Below are positions 23,301 through 33,200 of a DNA stretch of 64,000 bases, in pieces (positions within the stretch are counted from its first letter, which is position 1; the number at the start of each line of letters is the position of its first letter). The notes under the pieces were generated by a model. That model was not told where the DNA came from. It was given only the letters and a program-made list of their open reading frames with translations, and searched no databases. The stretch comes from Pyropia yezoensis (taxonomy: Eukaryota > Rhodophyta > Bangiophyceae > Bangiales > Bangiaceae): contig CM020619.1 in NCBI GenBank assembly GCA_009829735.1, forward strand, positions 18,915,816-18,979,815. The letters run 5' to 3'. The position numbers and the translations under genes are program-made.

Positions 23301-24330
23301 TGCACGTGCACTGGCTTGGCATCCGGCTTCAGTTGAATCCGGTGTAGGGTGGCGTCCACCTTGCCCAGCTCTCCAGACCACAGGTGCCGATATTCCTGGA
23401 GAAGCTTCTCCAGTGCCTCCTTCAGGTCGGGAGGAAGATTTTCTTGGTTGATATTCGGCATCCTGGGTGGTGCTTGATCGGGCTTCGGGGTAACGCCGTC
23501 AGCCTGCGCTTGTTCCGGAGGTACGTCTAGGGCGGTTAGGTTGGATGCCAGTTCTTGTTGCAGGTTCAAGAGGTCCTTCTTGCTCATGGCACGGGCAGAC
23601 CCTCGATAAGGTTCGGCCGTTCCAACTCGAGTACCCTTGGCGAGAGTTATCGGCTTCCGGCTCACGTTGACGATTAGCACCAAGAATGGGGTGCGTTTCC
23701 ACCTTCTTGTGATGCCCGTGGGCCAAGTATAGCCGGTGTTTCGCCAGAAATCCCTTGCGTCCGTAGATCAGGCATTGACCCGTAGTCCGGGTGGTCACTT
23801 GAACCTTGGTCTCCGAACGAGGAGGAAGGAGCACCGGTTTGAAGAGGATCAAGGTAGAGGGTGAGACGCGGTCCTTCTTTTTCTTGACTACACGAACCTT
23901 GGCGTCCAGATGCTCCAGCACCGGCGACACAAATCCATGGTAAAACTGCACCCTTCCTTCTCCTGGCAGGATACTCTTGACATGCTGCTTCTGGAAGTCC
24001 CAGCCTAGGATGAGAGGGACTGAGAGGGTCTTGACTACTAGAGGGGGAAAAAGCATTGGTTCATTGTTGACAAAGATCGCGACAGGAAGGCGGCCAAGTG
24101 GTCGTAGGGTTTGACCTGAAGCGTCTACAATCCGGGTCTTAGTAGGGGCTCTACCGGCATGTCGACGCCATCCCGGAGATGGCAGGTTCTCCGTGATGAC
24201 GCTTGGTCCGGCTCCCGTGTCAACCACCGGAGTAACAGCTTGGTGGAGGCTATCCCCCACGCGCATACGAGCATTAATCTTGAGGTTGTCCTTACGCAAG
24301 ACGAGCAAGGTCCCCTTGAACAAACGGGGT
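20367..24330 (-). other. Element B pol region with chromodomain
   Basis: Minus-strand pol in the Ty3/Gypsy order. Protease with VDTGAGPSV lies near 24210. Reverse transcriptase spans about 23400-22840, with FCVDYRRLNEMT, LPFGLTNAP and LVFLDDIIVF. RNase H spans about 22450-22050, with ETDACGVQVG and TERECLAVVW. Integrase spans about 21760-21220, with SMDILGPL, TDNGPQFAS and YHPQTNGQVERFNRT. A C-terminal chromodomain lies near 20520-20660 (YLRVRWFGFNSADDTWEP). A chromodomain on integrase is known in chromoviruses to steer insertion to particular chromatin. The region is broken in a few places. Confidence 0.85.
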
Positions 24331-24429
24331 GTCCAGGCGGCTACCAGTTGAGCAGGTAACTGCCGTCCTTTCTCCCGGCATGCAAGGGGAGAACAGGTAG
24401 TAGTACCCTGCCGTCGGATATTTGGGAAG

Positions 24430-26220
24430 ACACTTGGGGAGAGCGCCTGCCCTACTCGTTTCCCGAGTCCGAGGATTCCTTGGAGGTCTCGGTCTCCAGG
24501 TCAAAGTCCGGAGGAGCTTCCTTGGTCAGAGCCTCCGTGATGCTCTGCAACGTTGCCACCCGGATTGCGCGCACCTGTGCCTTGTCCGTCTCGGAAGGCG
24601 CTCGGCGATCAGCCCAGTTGACTGCCTTCGCAAACACCAGTCCTTGACGCTTGAGCTTCTCCTGGAGATCCTTGGGGATGGTCGGGCACTGGTAGGACAT
24701 GTGGTCCTCCTTCTGGCACAGCCAACAAGACAGGAAACGCTGGTCCTTGACCTGCTTCGGTGCTACCAAGGAAGGCTGCTCCTTCGAGACGAAGCCGCCC
24801 CACTTGTCACCTGACACCACGGGTGAGGTCTCGCCAACTGCCAGCACCGGTACAGGGTTATCACCTCCCTTATACTTGTCGGGTCCGAGATGAACGCGCG
24901 ACAACGGCTTCGGAGTCGACACCATGGGAGCTTGGAGGTCCTTGGCTTGCCGGAACTTGCCCTGGGTGTGGGCCATCAGCTGCTGGAAGGTATGCTCCTG
25001 GGGTTCCTGGTTGTAGTTCTCAGCGCCCACTTGAAGATATTCAGGAAGCCCTTCTGAGAAGATCATCTTGAGCCTGTCGTCAAAGGTAAACGTTGCCACA
25101 AGCCTCGCTCATCTCCAGGACACGGCGAGCAAAGGCCTCTGGAGCCTCTGGTCGTTCCATGGTTGCTCGGTTCAATTTTCCCACCGCCTTGCGCAGGGAG
25201 TTCGCGTCAGCGTAGTTGGACAGGAGCCAGTTGACCGCTTCCGGATAGCTCCCAACGGTACGCCCGACGATGTGTCCGGCTGAGTCTGGAAGAACTTGTG
25301 CGAACCGCTATTCCGCTTCTCCGGTCATGAAGTTAACTAGGAGGTAGAGTGCCTTGCCCTCGGACACATCGTTGTCATTGCATGCCTTGACAAACCGGCC
25401 CAGGAAGGCAAAGATAAGAGCCGGCTTCTTCCGAGAAAACTTGCGATGTCCCCCGAAACTCGGCTGCATACGCCGGTTCAGGGATGCCATCTTCTTGGCC
25501 ATCTTCCGGGTAAACCCTTGGCCTTGGTTCTCCAGCCGGTAGTTGCCCCAATACGTGAACTTGTTCAGGGTGGAGTCCCCCACTTGATGGGCAGGAAGGT
25601 CAAACTCGACCAGCCTGCGCCGGGTGGGACCAGGGGATGCGTCCCAGTCGTGTCCCTCCTCAGAGCTGCAAGAACTGGTCTTGCTGGTGCTATAGCGACG
25701 ACGACGACGACGCCGCCTCCGGCTGCTCCGGTTACCGGTCTTGGAGCTTCCCGCCCCATAGGACGCCAGGGGAGGAAAAGCTTGGCCGGTCCCAGGAGTC
25801 GAGGTCTCAGGGGGACCCGTAGAACCAGTCACAGCGGTGCCTCTGGCACTGCTAGCGCCCACAGGAAGAGGTGTATACACCCAGCTGCGCTGTGTAGGTC
25901 CAGGAGTAAACACACCAGGGGGTCTCCCTGGAAGTTCTGGAGTAGAACCGGCAGGAGGGAGTCGTCTGCTTCGCGCGGACTCGAACGCCGTTGACCCCGG
26001 GGTGGCTCCCACAGGAGGGAGAGCCGGAGGAACGGGAGCAGGAGGTACTTGGCCGCCTGTAGACTCCAGTCCGCTACCGGGTGTCACGCCCAGGTCTGCT
26101 TCGCCCGTAGGGACAACGCCGGGTTAGACACCGTCCCCCGCGGTGACCAGGGATGCGTCAAGGGACGTGGGGTCTACCCCTTCGGGCACGGTCGTGCCAG
26201 GGAGGGTAGCCATGTTGGTA
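24430..26220 (-). other. Element B gag region
   Basis: Gag-like coding sequence on the minus strand: a Pro/Gly/Thr-rich N-terminal part, a basic stretch (RRRRRRRRR), a capsid-like segment related to that of element A (FVKACNDNDVSEGKALYLL against FTKACDNNAISEGMAFYML), and a zinc knuckle CWLCQKEDHMSYQC near 24690-24730. It is broken in more than one place. Gag would package element RNA in virus-like particles. Confidence 0.75.
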
Positions 26221-26400
26221 TCTTGACAGCCACAGTCCAGTTGCCTGCGTGTCCAAAGATCGTCAGACCACAAGAGAGGGGTTGGGGAGCCAGGAATGGG
26301 ATTCCCGTGAACAGGTGCAAATAATTCCCAAACCACAGAAGAGGACAGAACAGGAACGACCCGACCGCTGCTCCCAAATGTCTCTTCTCAAACACTCCAA

Positions 26401-26418
26401 TCCCCTGCTGCTCCACCA
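26401..26418 (-). other. Primer-binding site of element B
   Basis: On the minus strand this reads TGGTGGAGCAGCAGGGGA, immediately inside the 5' LTR and identical to that of element A. The identity supports common ancestry and use of the same tRNA primer by both elements. Confidence 0.7.
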
Positions 26419-26422
26419 AATA

Positions 26423-26991
26423 TGTGGTATAAAACTCGATCCTTTCAGACACGTGTCAGTACCCCTCGGGGGAAAGGGACAGGTAACACAGAAAGGGAAA
26501 CTACGAGAGTGGTATGCCTGTTGCCTCACGTGCCTGCTCGCAGAGCAAACAGATACGCACGGTAGTGCACACGGGGAAGAGGAAAGCAAACGCACAGTTG
26601 TCTTTTTCCCTGAGCGCGCGGGCCAAGGGCGCCTCGCTGTCCCTCTTCACGTGCATCTGGGGGAGCCTCGGCACGTTGGCCAGGTAGCCCCCCCCCCCTG
26701 CCTTCGAGTGGCCCCGACCCGAGTCTAACCTCGTCAGGTCGGGGGCTACTATCACTACTAATTCTATTCCGACTCACTAATCTCACACTCAAATTCTCTC
26801 AAATCAAGTCCCTCACAAATATGCAAAAACCCATCAGAAATCCCTCTCTCACGTGCGGGTAGCGTAGTCCACCGCATCCCTGTGCCGGGCACGGGCCACG
26901 GCCGCCAACCATCACCACACGGCGGGCGTGTCCTGGCACCTGGTGCCCCCTGGTTGCCATCCCGGGTCGACGCCAAGTCAGGGATGCTACA
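26423..26991 (-). repeat. 5' LTR of element B
   Basis: 569 bases matching 17375-17949 in the same orientation, as expected for a direct LTR pair. The inner end is fixed by the primer-binding site four bases away. As the 5' LTR it should carry the element's promoter, and transcription would run toward lower coordinates. Confidence 0.9.
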
Positions 26992-27342
26992 GGCACCCAG
27001 AATGGGCGCAACGTTGCCGCGACGGACAATGTGCCGCCGTTTGGTCGTCCCGTCACGGGTGCCTTTTCCGTGCCGTGCGTCTCATACCAGGCGCCGTCGA
27101 CGCGGGAGCTCTGTAGCAACGTGCCCCACCGCGGCACGCCGCGGGCGATAGCGCGGCGGGTGGTGGCGGCGGAGGGGGCGGCCAAGCTGAACGCCATGGC
27201 CCAGTTTGCGGCCGCCAATGGCGTGCCGCAAGAGCGCATTGACGGGGCGCGGAGCGTACTCTTTGAGGCAGACGTGACGGCCACCGTCGAGGGGCGCTCG
27301 ACGGCAACCGCCGCGGCGCCAGTTGGCGAGGGGGAGGCGTAG
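26992..27342 (+). pseudogene. Host-like coding fragment abutting element B
   Basis: From the exact edge of the LTR an open frame of 116 codons runs to a TAG at 27340-27342. After the LTR it continues with GTQNGRNVAATDNVPPFG and later with an alanine-rich helix-like part (VVAAEGAAKLNAMAQFAAANG). The composition is that of a real protein, not of low-complexity DNA. It may be the 3' end of a host gene cut by the element, or a short exon. The internal ATG at 27031 would give 103 residues. No family is recognised. Confidence 0.4.
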
Positions 27343-30278
27343 AGAGATTCGTTTGGGATGGGAGGGGTGCGAGCCGGGCGACTGCCGGCATGGCAGCACG
27401 CCCAGCAGATTGGGGACAAAGAGGATAGAGAGGGGGTATGGCAGGGGGCGTTGCGGTGGGTGGCGGTGGGCGTGGCTTGGAATGGGATCATGCCTCGAGT
27501 CCACGCCCCGAGCTCCCTCTCCATCATTGTATGTCTCCGCTCAAGTGCTCCTCGTGGAGGTCCAAAACCGCCAGTCCGACACGCCGCTCCCTTCACCGCA
27601 TGCCAGATAGATACATGGCGAGCAGAAAAATCTAAACGTTCAAACCTCTTCAGATGTCACGGGAAGCTCGAATCAAAATTCAAAACGGTCCCTAATCAAA
27701 TCGCAAATCTCGTTAGTGCATGGCACCCGAGCCCCTCTAAAGCCCTTCTGGAACCCTACATGTTGCAGTACCCCGAATTTTGTCTCGTGGCGACAATAGC
27801 AACAACAGGCCCACAACCGGCCAATGGCATGTCTCCGATGTGGCACCACTGGCCAATGAGTGCTCCGTGTCAGGGCGCAAACTGTGCGATCTGAGAGTTT
27901 CTCGGGATTTCAGCCCACATTAAAGAGAGAACTGGCATCGCAGGAACCACCTGCGACCTCTCCCAGTGCTCTTGAGTGGATCGGGCTAAGATAGAGGGAA
28001 ATCCGCCGAGATCGTGAGAGAAAACAACAGCTATCCGACCAACCAGCGTTCGGTACCAGATCCGCCGCGACTGCAGCCAATCATCGCCTGATCAAAGGAA
28101 AGTCCCACTGCACGCTATTGGTCCGCTGCGAGCTCCCAGCATGCGGTTGGCTCATGGCCTTGTTGTCACGCTGTTACTCTTGTCTACATGAGAAAAATTT
28201 CGGGGAACTGCAATATGTGTGCAAATGCGTCCTAAAAACACCTCTTTACTGGGCGCGGACGGCCCACGGGTCAACGCTTAGAATTGAACTACATACTTCA
28301 GTGCATTTCTTGCAACGTGCGCACCCGGGCAGAGTCATGGACCTTGTGCCCAGCAGTTTCTATTCCCCACCTGTCACTGTAATGCAAGCACTAACGACTG
28401 CAGCGTACATAGCTGCAGGAAGTGAAATGGCAGCTTGCCCGCCGCGAGGCAGCTTCGTCCCTCGTTGTCCTCTCGCTGCAGCGAGGTATTTATGCGGGAA
28501 ACTGGCTACTGAATGGCATTGCCAGAGGCCTGCAAAGCATGGATGTTCTGCAAACACCTGAACTGCTACAAACTTCAAGGCCGGCGGGCCTCAGCTGGGG
28601 CTCCCCCCCAGGGGCTCTGTTTTGACGACCGATGGAAAGCACATCAAAAAAGACGTGCTGGACTTTTTCAGTGGGCCTGAGCAGTGCCACCGATGGCTTG
28701 GTTGGAGGTTCACCCCTGAAGGACTGTTGAGCTGGATGTGAGGTGTGCGGTGCTCCGTGGCCGGCTTGAGTCTCCAAGTCGTTTCGCCAACCGCGCGCTC
28801 AAGCGACACTGCACGAACATCTTTAGTCAACGGTCTATTCGGGGATACTAGACCAGCCGGTGGTCGTCATTGCGACGTGTCTGCGGCCGCCACCGTCCCA
28901 CCTGCCGACGATCGGCCCGTCAAACTTCCACGAGCACCAGAGGGGGGGAGCGGGGACAGCGCACCGAGCTGGCGTGTCCAGTTCGCCGGCCTCACCCTGG
29001 TTCCCTCGCGCCCTGCACCCACGACGACACTACACCTGCGTGCTTTTCAGCCGATTAAGAGGTCCACATCCATCATGGATCACGAGGCATGGCGCTATTT
29101 GGGCCTCAAAGGCCGCCCCTTGGTTCCGACCCCGTCGGGTGGTAACGAGGGAAGGGGGACTTCCACAGCGAGGCAGGCCACGCCCGGGGCCCCCAACTGC
29201 AACAAGTTCAGGGGCCCACAGTGGGGCCCAGACAGGCGGCTGCACTGGAGAGCCACTCCCATTGGCTGCACATGGCGCCCTCCTCCCCGCTGGCTGGGGC
29301 CAAGCAGACTCGCGCGCCTCAACCGTCATCATGATGATAGCCCATCCCGCCGCTCATGGGCATCAGAGGCTCCTCCAGCTGCAGCGGAGGGTCCTCAGTG
29401 GCGCTACGCACGAGTCCTCTGGGGGGGTGCCGGCCACCAAGTGGTGGACGTCGGTCTAGACCAGTGCTGTCCAGCCAACTCGCCCACCCCACCCCTGGTT
29501 ACCGACCTACGTGTCTCTGAGAAGATGCGCGGCGCAAGGCCCGCCGCAGCGAAGAATCTAGCCAGCCGCAGCGGTGATGGCTGTGGGGGCGCGTGGTGAG
29601 AAGGGCCTGGCTTGACACTGCAACCGGCCCCCCGCTGCTGTGACCGCCGCGAAGTCAAGCTGGCGTCTGTCAGACCCAGACAGCGAAGAGAGAGGGGTTC
29701 AACCCAACCAAGTTGGTGGCACAGGTGGGGGTGTGGTGGCCGCGGCCACGCGCCGAGCGCTCACGCTGCACGCCCGCAGCGAGCCGACCTGCGGGCCTAG
29801 TTCCCGCTTTGGCTGGGCCTGCGCGAGGGAGGGGGTGGCAGGCGCCCGCGCAGACGGCTGGCTGCTTGCCAGTCTAGCACCCGGGCTGGCCAGGGACGCA
29901 CCGCCTGGCCACGCCGGACACGTGTGCGTGGCTCAACGGCGCAAGCGGCGCGGGTGCCAGCTTGATTGTATCTGTGGGGCGTGTCTCGGCCACCGCCGCG
30001 GTGGGAGCCGCGGCTTGGCGGAGGCGGGGAGGCGTGTCCGTTGGAGGTGTGGGGGAGCTTGTGCGGCGGTGGAGGTCGCGCGGGGAGCGCGGAAGGGGGG
30101 GGGGAGGGGGGTGGTTGTGCATGGGCTTCGAAGCGGCACACGCCCCAAACTGCGTGTCAAGGCACGCGCCGCCACCACTGTGCAGGGACGGGTGGTGGCG
30201 TGGCAATCGGCGGCCAACTTCCCCCCACACCCCCCTCCTTTGTGACCTTACGGTTTGGGCCTCGCTGCACCCGGCGCC
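27343..30278. other. Unassigned stretch, part with lower GC
   Basis: No gene is assigned. From about 27640 to 28760 the sequence is visibly less GC-rich than its surroundings. It contains coding-looking pieces, notably a plus-strand frame ending at a TGA at 28739-28741 that includes DGKHIKKDVLDFFSGPEQ and WLGWRFTPEGLLSWM. Neighbouring frames carry similar pieces (AWMFCKHLNCYKL), which suggests a decayed gene or unrecognised mobile element. From 28760 to 30278 the sequence returns to GC-rich DNA with only compositional ORFs. The last part is the promoter side of the next gene. Confidence 0.35.
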
Positions 30279-33200
30279 ATGATAATCAGCGAGCTTGATC
30301 TGGCGCTGGCACGCGTGCCCGCGCCGTTCTTTGGCCTACGGCGGCGGTCGTCGGAGGACCCCCCCCACCCCCCGCCGCACCCTACCACCGCGTCCCCGGT
30401 GGTTGCCTCGGCCACCCCCGCAGCGGACGAGGCGGCGGCCAGGGGAGGGGGCGGTGGCAGCGTTGGCGTCGACGAGCCGCCGCCGCTCGGCGCCGACAAG
30501 GCGGCGCCCGCGGCGACAGCGGGGGACGGCGGTAGCGGTGGTGACGGTGACGGTGACAGTGGCCGTGGCAGCGGTGGCGACGGCCACGACGGGGCGTCCG
30601 CCGCCCCCAACGCCATGGGCGTGTCTCACACGACGCCCAAGGCGACCACGCCGAAGCGGCCGGCTCTGCCGTTGGTGGTTGGGCCGGGCGACCTTGCCGT
30701 CCGGGAGGATCATCCGCTGTCCCGCCGCCGCCCGCGGGGTCGGGACGAACGTTCACGGCCTCGGTCGCGGTCGCGGTCGCGGTCGCGGTCGCGGTCGCGG
30801 TCGCGGTCGTGGCGTTCGCGGTCGCGGTCGCGGTCGCGTTCGCGTTCGCGTTCGCGGTCGTGGACACGGACGCGGGGCGGGCGCCGCGGGCGCTCAGGGG
30901 ACCGTCACCTCGGGTCCGCGTCACGGCGGTCCCACCGGGGCGGCCGCCACAGCCGCAGCCGCAGTCGTAACCGTAGCAACGTGGGCGGTGTGCGGCGGAG
31001 CGAGCGTGGGTCTCGCCATCGCAGCGACCGGCGGCATGACGGCCGCGGGCGTAGCCGTGGTGGCAGCCGAGGCAATGGCAGCGGTAGCTGCAGCTGCAGC
31101 TGGAGTCACTATGATTGGAGTGCCAGCAGCTACGGTACTTATGGCACCAGTCGGAGCAGCAGTACCCGAAGCCACAGCCGCAGCACTAGCTCTAGCCGTA
31201 CTAGCCTCACTTCACCCTCGAGCTACGTCGTGAACCACGGCCGCCACAGCCACAGCCGGTCCATGACCCCCTCCCCTTGCCCACCATCATCTCGCTCCCG
31301 TTGGCGCTCCTCGTCGCGCTCCCCCTCGACCCGGGGAAACAGCGCGCGTGACTACCGGCCGTCGCGCGCGTCAGCCCACGGGCGGCATTACCGACACCGG
31401 CGAGACCTTGTCGCCGAGCGGGATGAGCCTGAGGTCGCGCGCCGTCGCGCCACCGACGGGCGGTACGGTGTTGACGGTGGTCGCTCCCACCGGCGACGTA
31501 CCCACGGGCGTGATGATGGTCGGCGACGGCGGCGGCGACGGGGGGGTGATGATGTTGGTGGCAGCAGCAGCAGAGGAGGGGGTGAGCCCTTGTTGCCGTC
31601 AGTGACCAGCTCCGCCACGGCCCACCGCCACAGCCGAGTACTACACCAAGAGTCTGGGGGTACTGGCCGCAGACGCGATGGTCACACAAGCCACGGTGGA
31701 CGGCGTCGCAGCCGGGGTGGTGGGGGCGGCAGCCCATTGCGATCGCGTCAGGCCGCTGATACATCGGAGTTAGGAGATGGTTTCACTTCTCACGGTGGTC
31801 GCCTCCATCACCACCGCTGCTCCACACACTCGACTCGTTCGTCCGAGCACCACCGCCGCCGTCGGGGTGGCTCCCCAGCACAGCCTGTTGACGCAGCGTG
31901 GGCGGCACCCTCGGCGGCGGCAACATCGGTGCCCGTCGCGGAGCGGTGGGTGGCATCACCACCGCCTTCGCGGTCGCCTTCGCCAACGGCTTCAATGCGA
32001 TCACGCACGCTGTCTCCCAACGGTACGCGCACCGCTGGTGCCACCCTACCCGCCCTGCGCCCACACCAGACCGTGGTGTCGCCGCCACCATCACCGCCGC
32101 CACGCCGTCGGTCGCCTTCTGTTGAGCGGTCGCCTGTGGTGGATGCATCGACGGTGGGTGTCACCCCTGCCGGGCAGCCACTGTCGGCAGTGGCAACAGC
32201 AGCGAAAGCAGCCGTTGCCCGCGAGGGCGGCACACAGCCTTTGTTCCTGCCGCGCGCAGCAAGCCTGCGAGGCCGTTCCCTGAGTGACACATCCTCCCAG
32301 TCCGATGTGTCGTCTGCGTCGGGCTTACCATCGGTGCTGTCCGGGGGTGTCACCGTGTACGAGGACCGTTCGCAGGAGGCGGTGGCGGCCGCAGCGGAGC
32401 TGGCGGTTGGAGACCCAACTATCGCCCACCCGCTGGTCGGATCGTCGGGGGTGGTGCGTGCGTGTCAGTCGGAGCGGCCCTCATCAGGCGACGGACGCGC
32501 CGCGGCGGCGGTCAGTCATTCGTCCAACAGCCCAGACCGTGGGCGGGAGCGGCAGGGACGCCAACCCCGCCGGCGCCGTCGCCACCGCCGCAGCTCCTCG
32601 TCCGACACTGACCGCGATGATGGCGCGGACGCCAACGGTATTGCCTTCTTCGCCGCAGCAGCTCGTGATGGTGAGGAGGGCACCCGCCGTAGTGGTCCGT
32701 ACACAGCGGCTGATGTGCTCGGCATTGCCGACATGCGCGAGCCGCCGTCGCGCTCACCGTCGGTGGCGTCTTCCGTCTTGGGTGTACCGCTCTCCGACAT
32801 TGAGGTCGACCGCAAGGGCGACCCGCCGCCCTGCCTTGTGCGGGTGACCATTGCGCCGACCAACCTGAGTACCCTCACTCAGCGGGATATTGTGGCCGTT
32901 CTTGAGACGCGTGTTCTTCCCGCGCGACACGAGGTCACCACTGCCGCCCGCCGCGACAAAATCCGTTGGGAACCGGTGGAGGAAGTGGCGCTCCCACAGG
33001 TGGACCTCGCGGGTGGGCCCGTGTTCCGAACATTTGGGGAGCCGCTCTCGCTCCACGCGAATTCGGGTCTACGGCGGCAGTCGCGTGAAGTGCGCGTGCT
33101 CTATTATGAGCTGGTGCCAACAGTGCACTCTGAGCCAGAGCGCATCCAGCTGGCGTATTCCAGCGTCCGTCTCGAGCACGTGTCTGAGGTGGATGCAGGT

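Larger units (their letters stand above)
17375..26991 (-). mobile_element. Element B: Ty3-like chromodomain LTR element
   Basis: A full-length-looking LTR retroelement of about 9.6 kb, read on the minus strand. It has a 5' LTR (26423-26991), primer-binding site, gag with zinc knuckle, protease, reverse transcriptase, RNase H, integrase, chromodomain and 3' LTR (17375-17949). This order is that of Ty3/Gypsy chromoviruses. The two LTRs differ by roughly 14 substitutions and one short gap over about 570 bases (about 97 percent identity), so insertion is fairly recent. Gag-pol is broken in a handful of places. The flanks (GGGGG and GGCAC) do not form a target-site duplication. A long extra coding region on the opposite strand lies between pol and the 3' LTR. 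Confidence 0.9.

Noticed and set aside
30756-31400. Reading the RS region as a classical SR splicing factor
   Set aside because: No RNA-recognition motif is present in the protein. Only the RS composition is shared.
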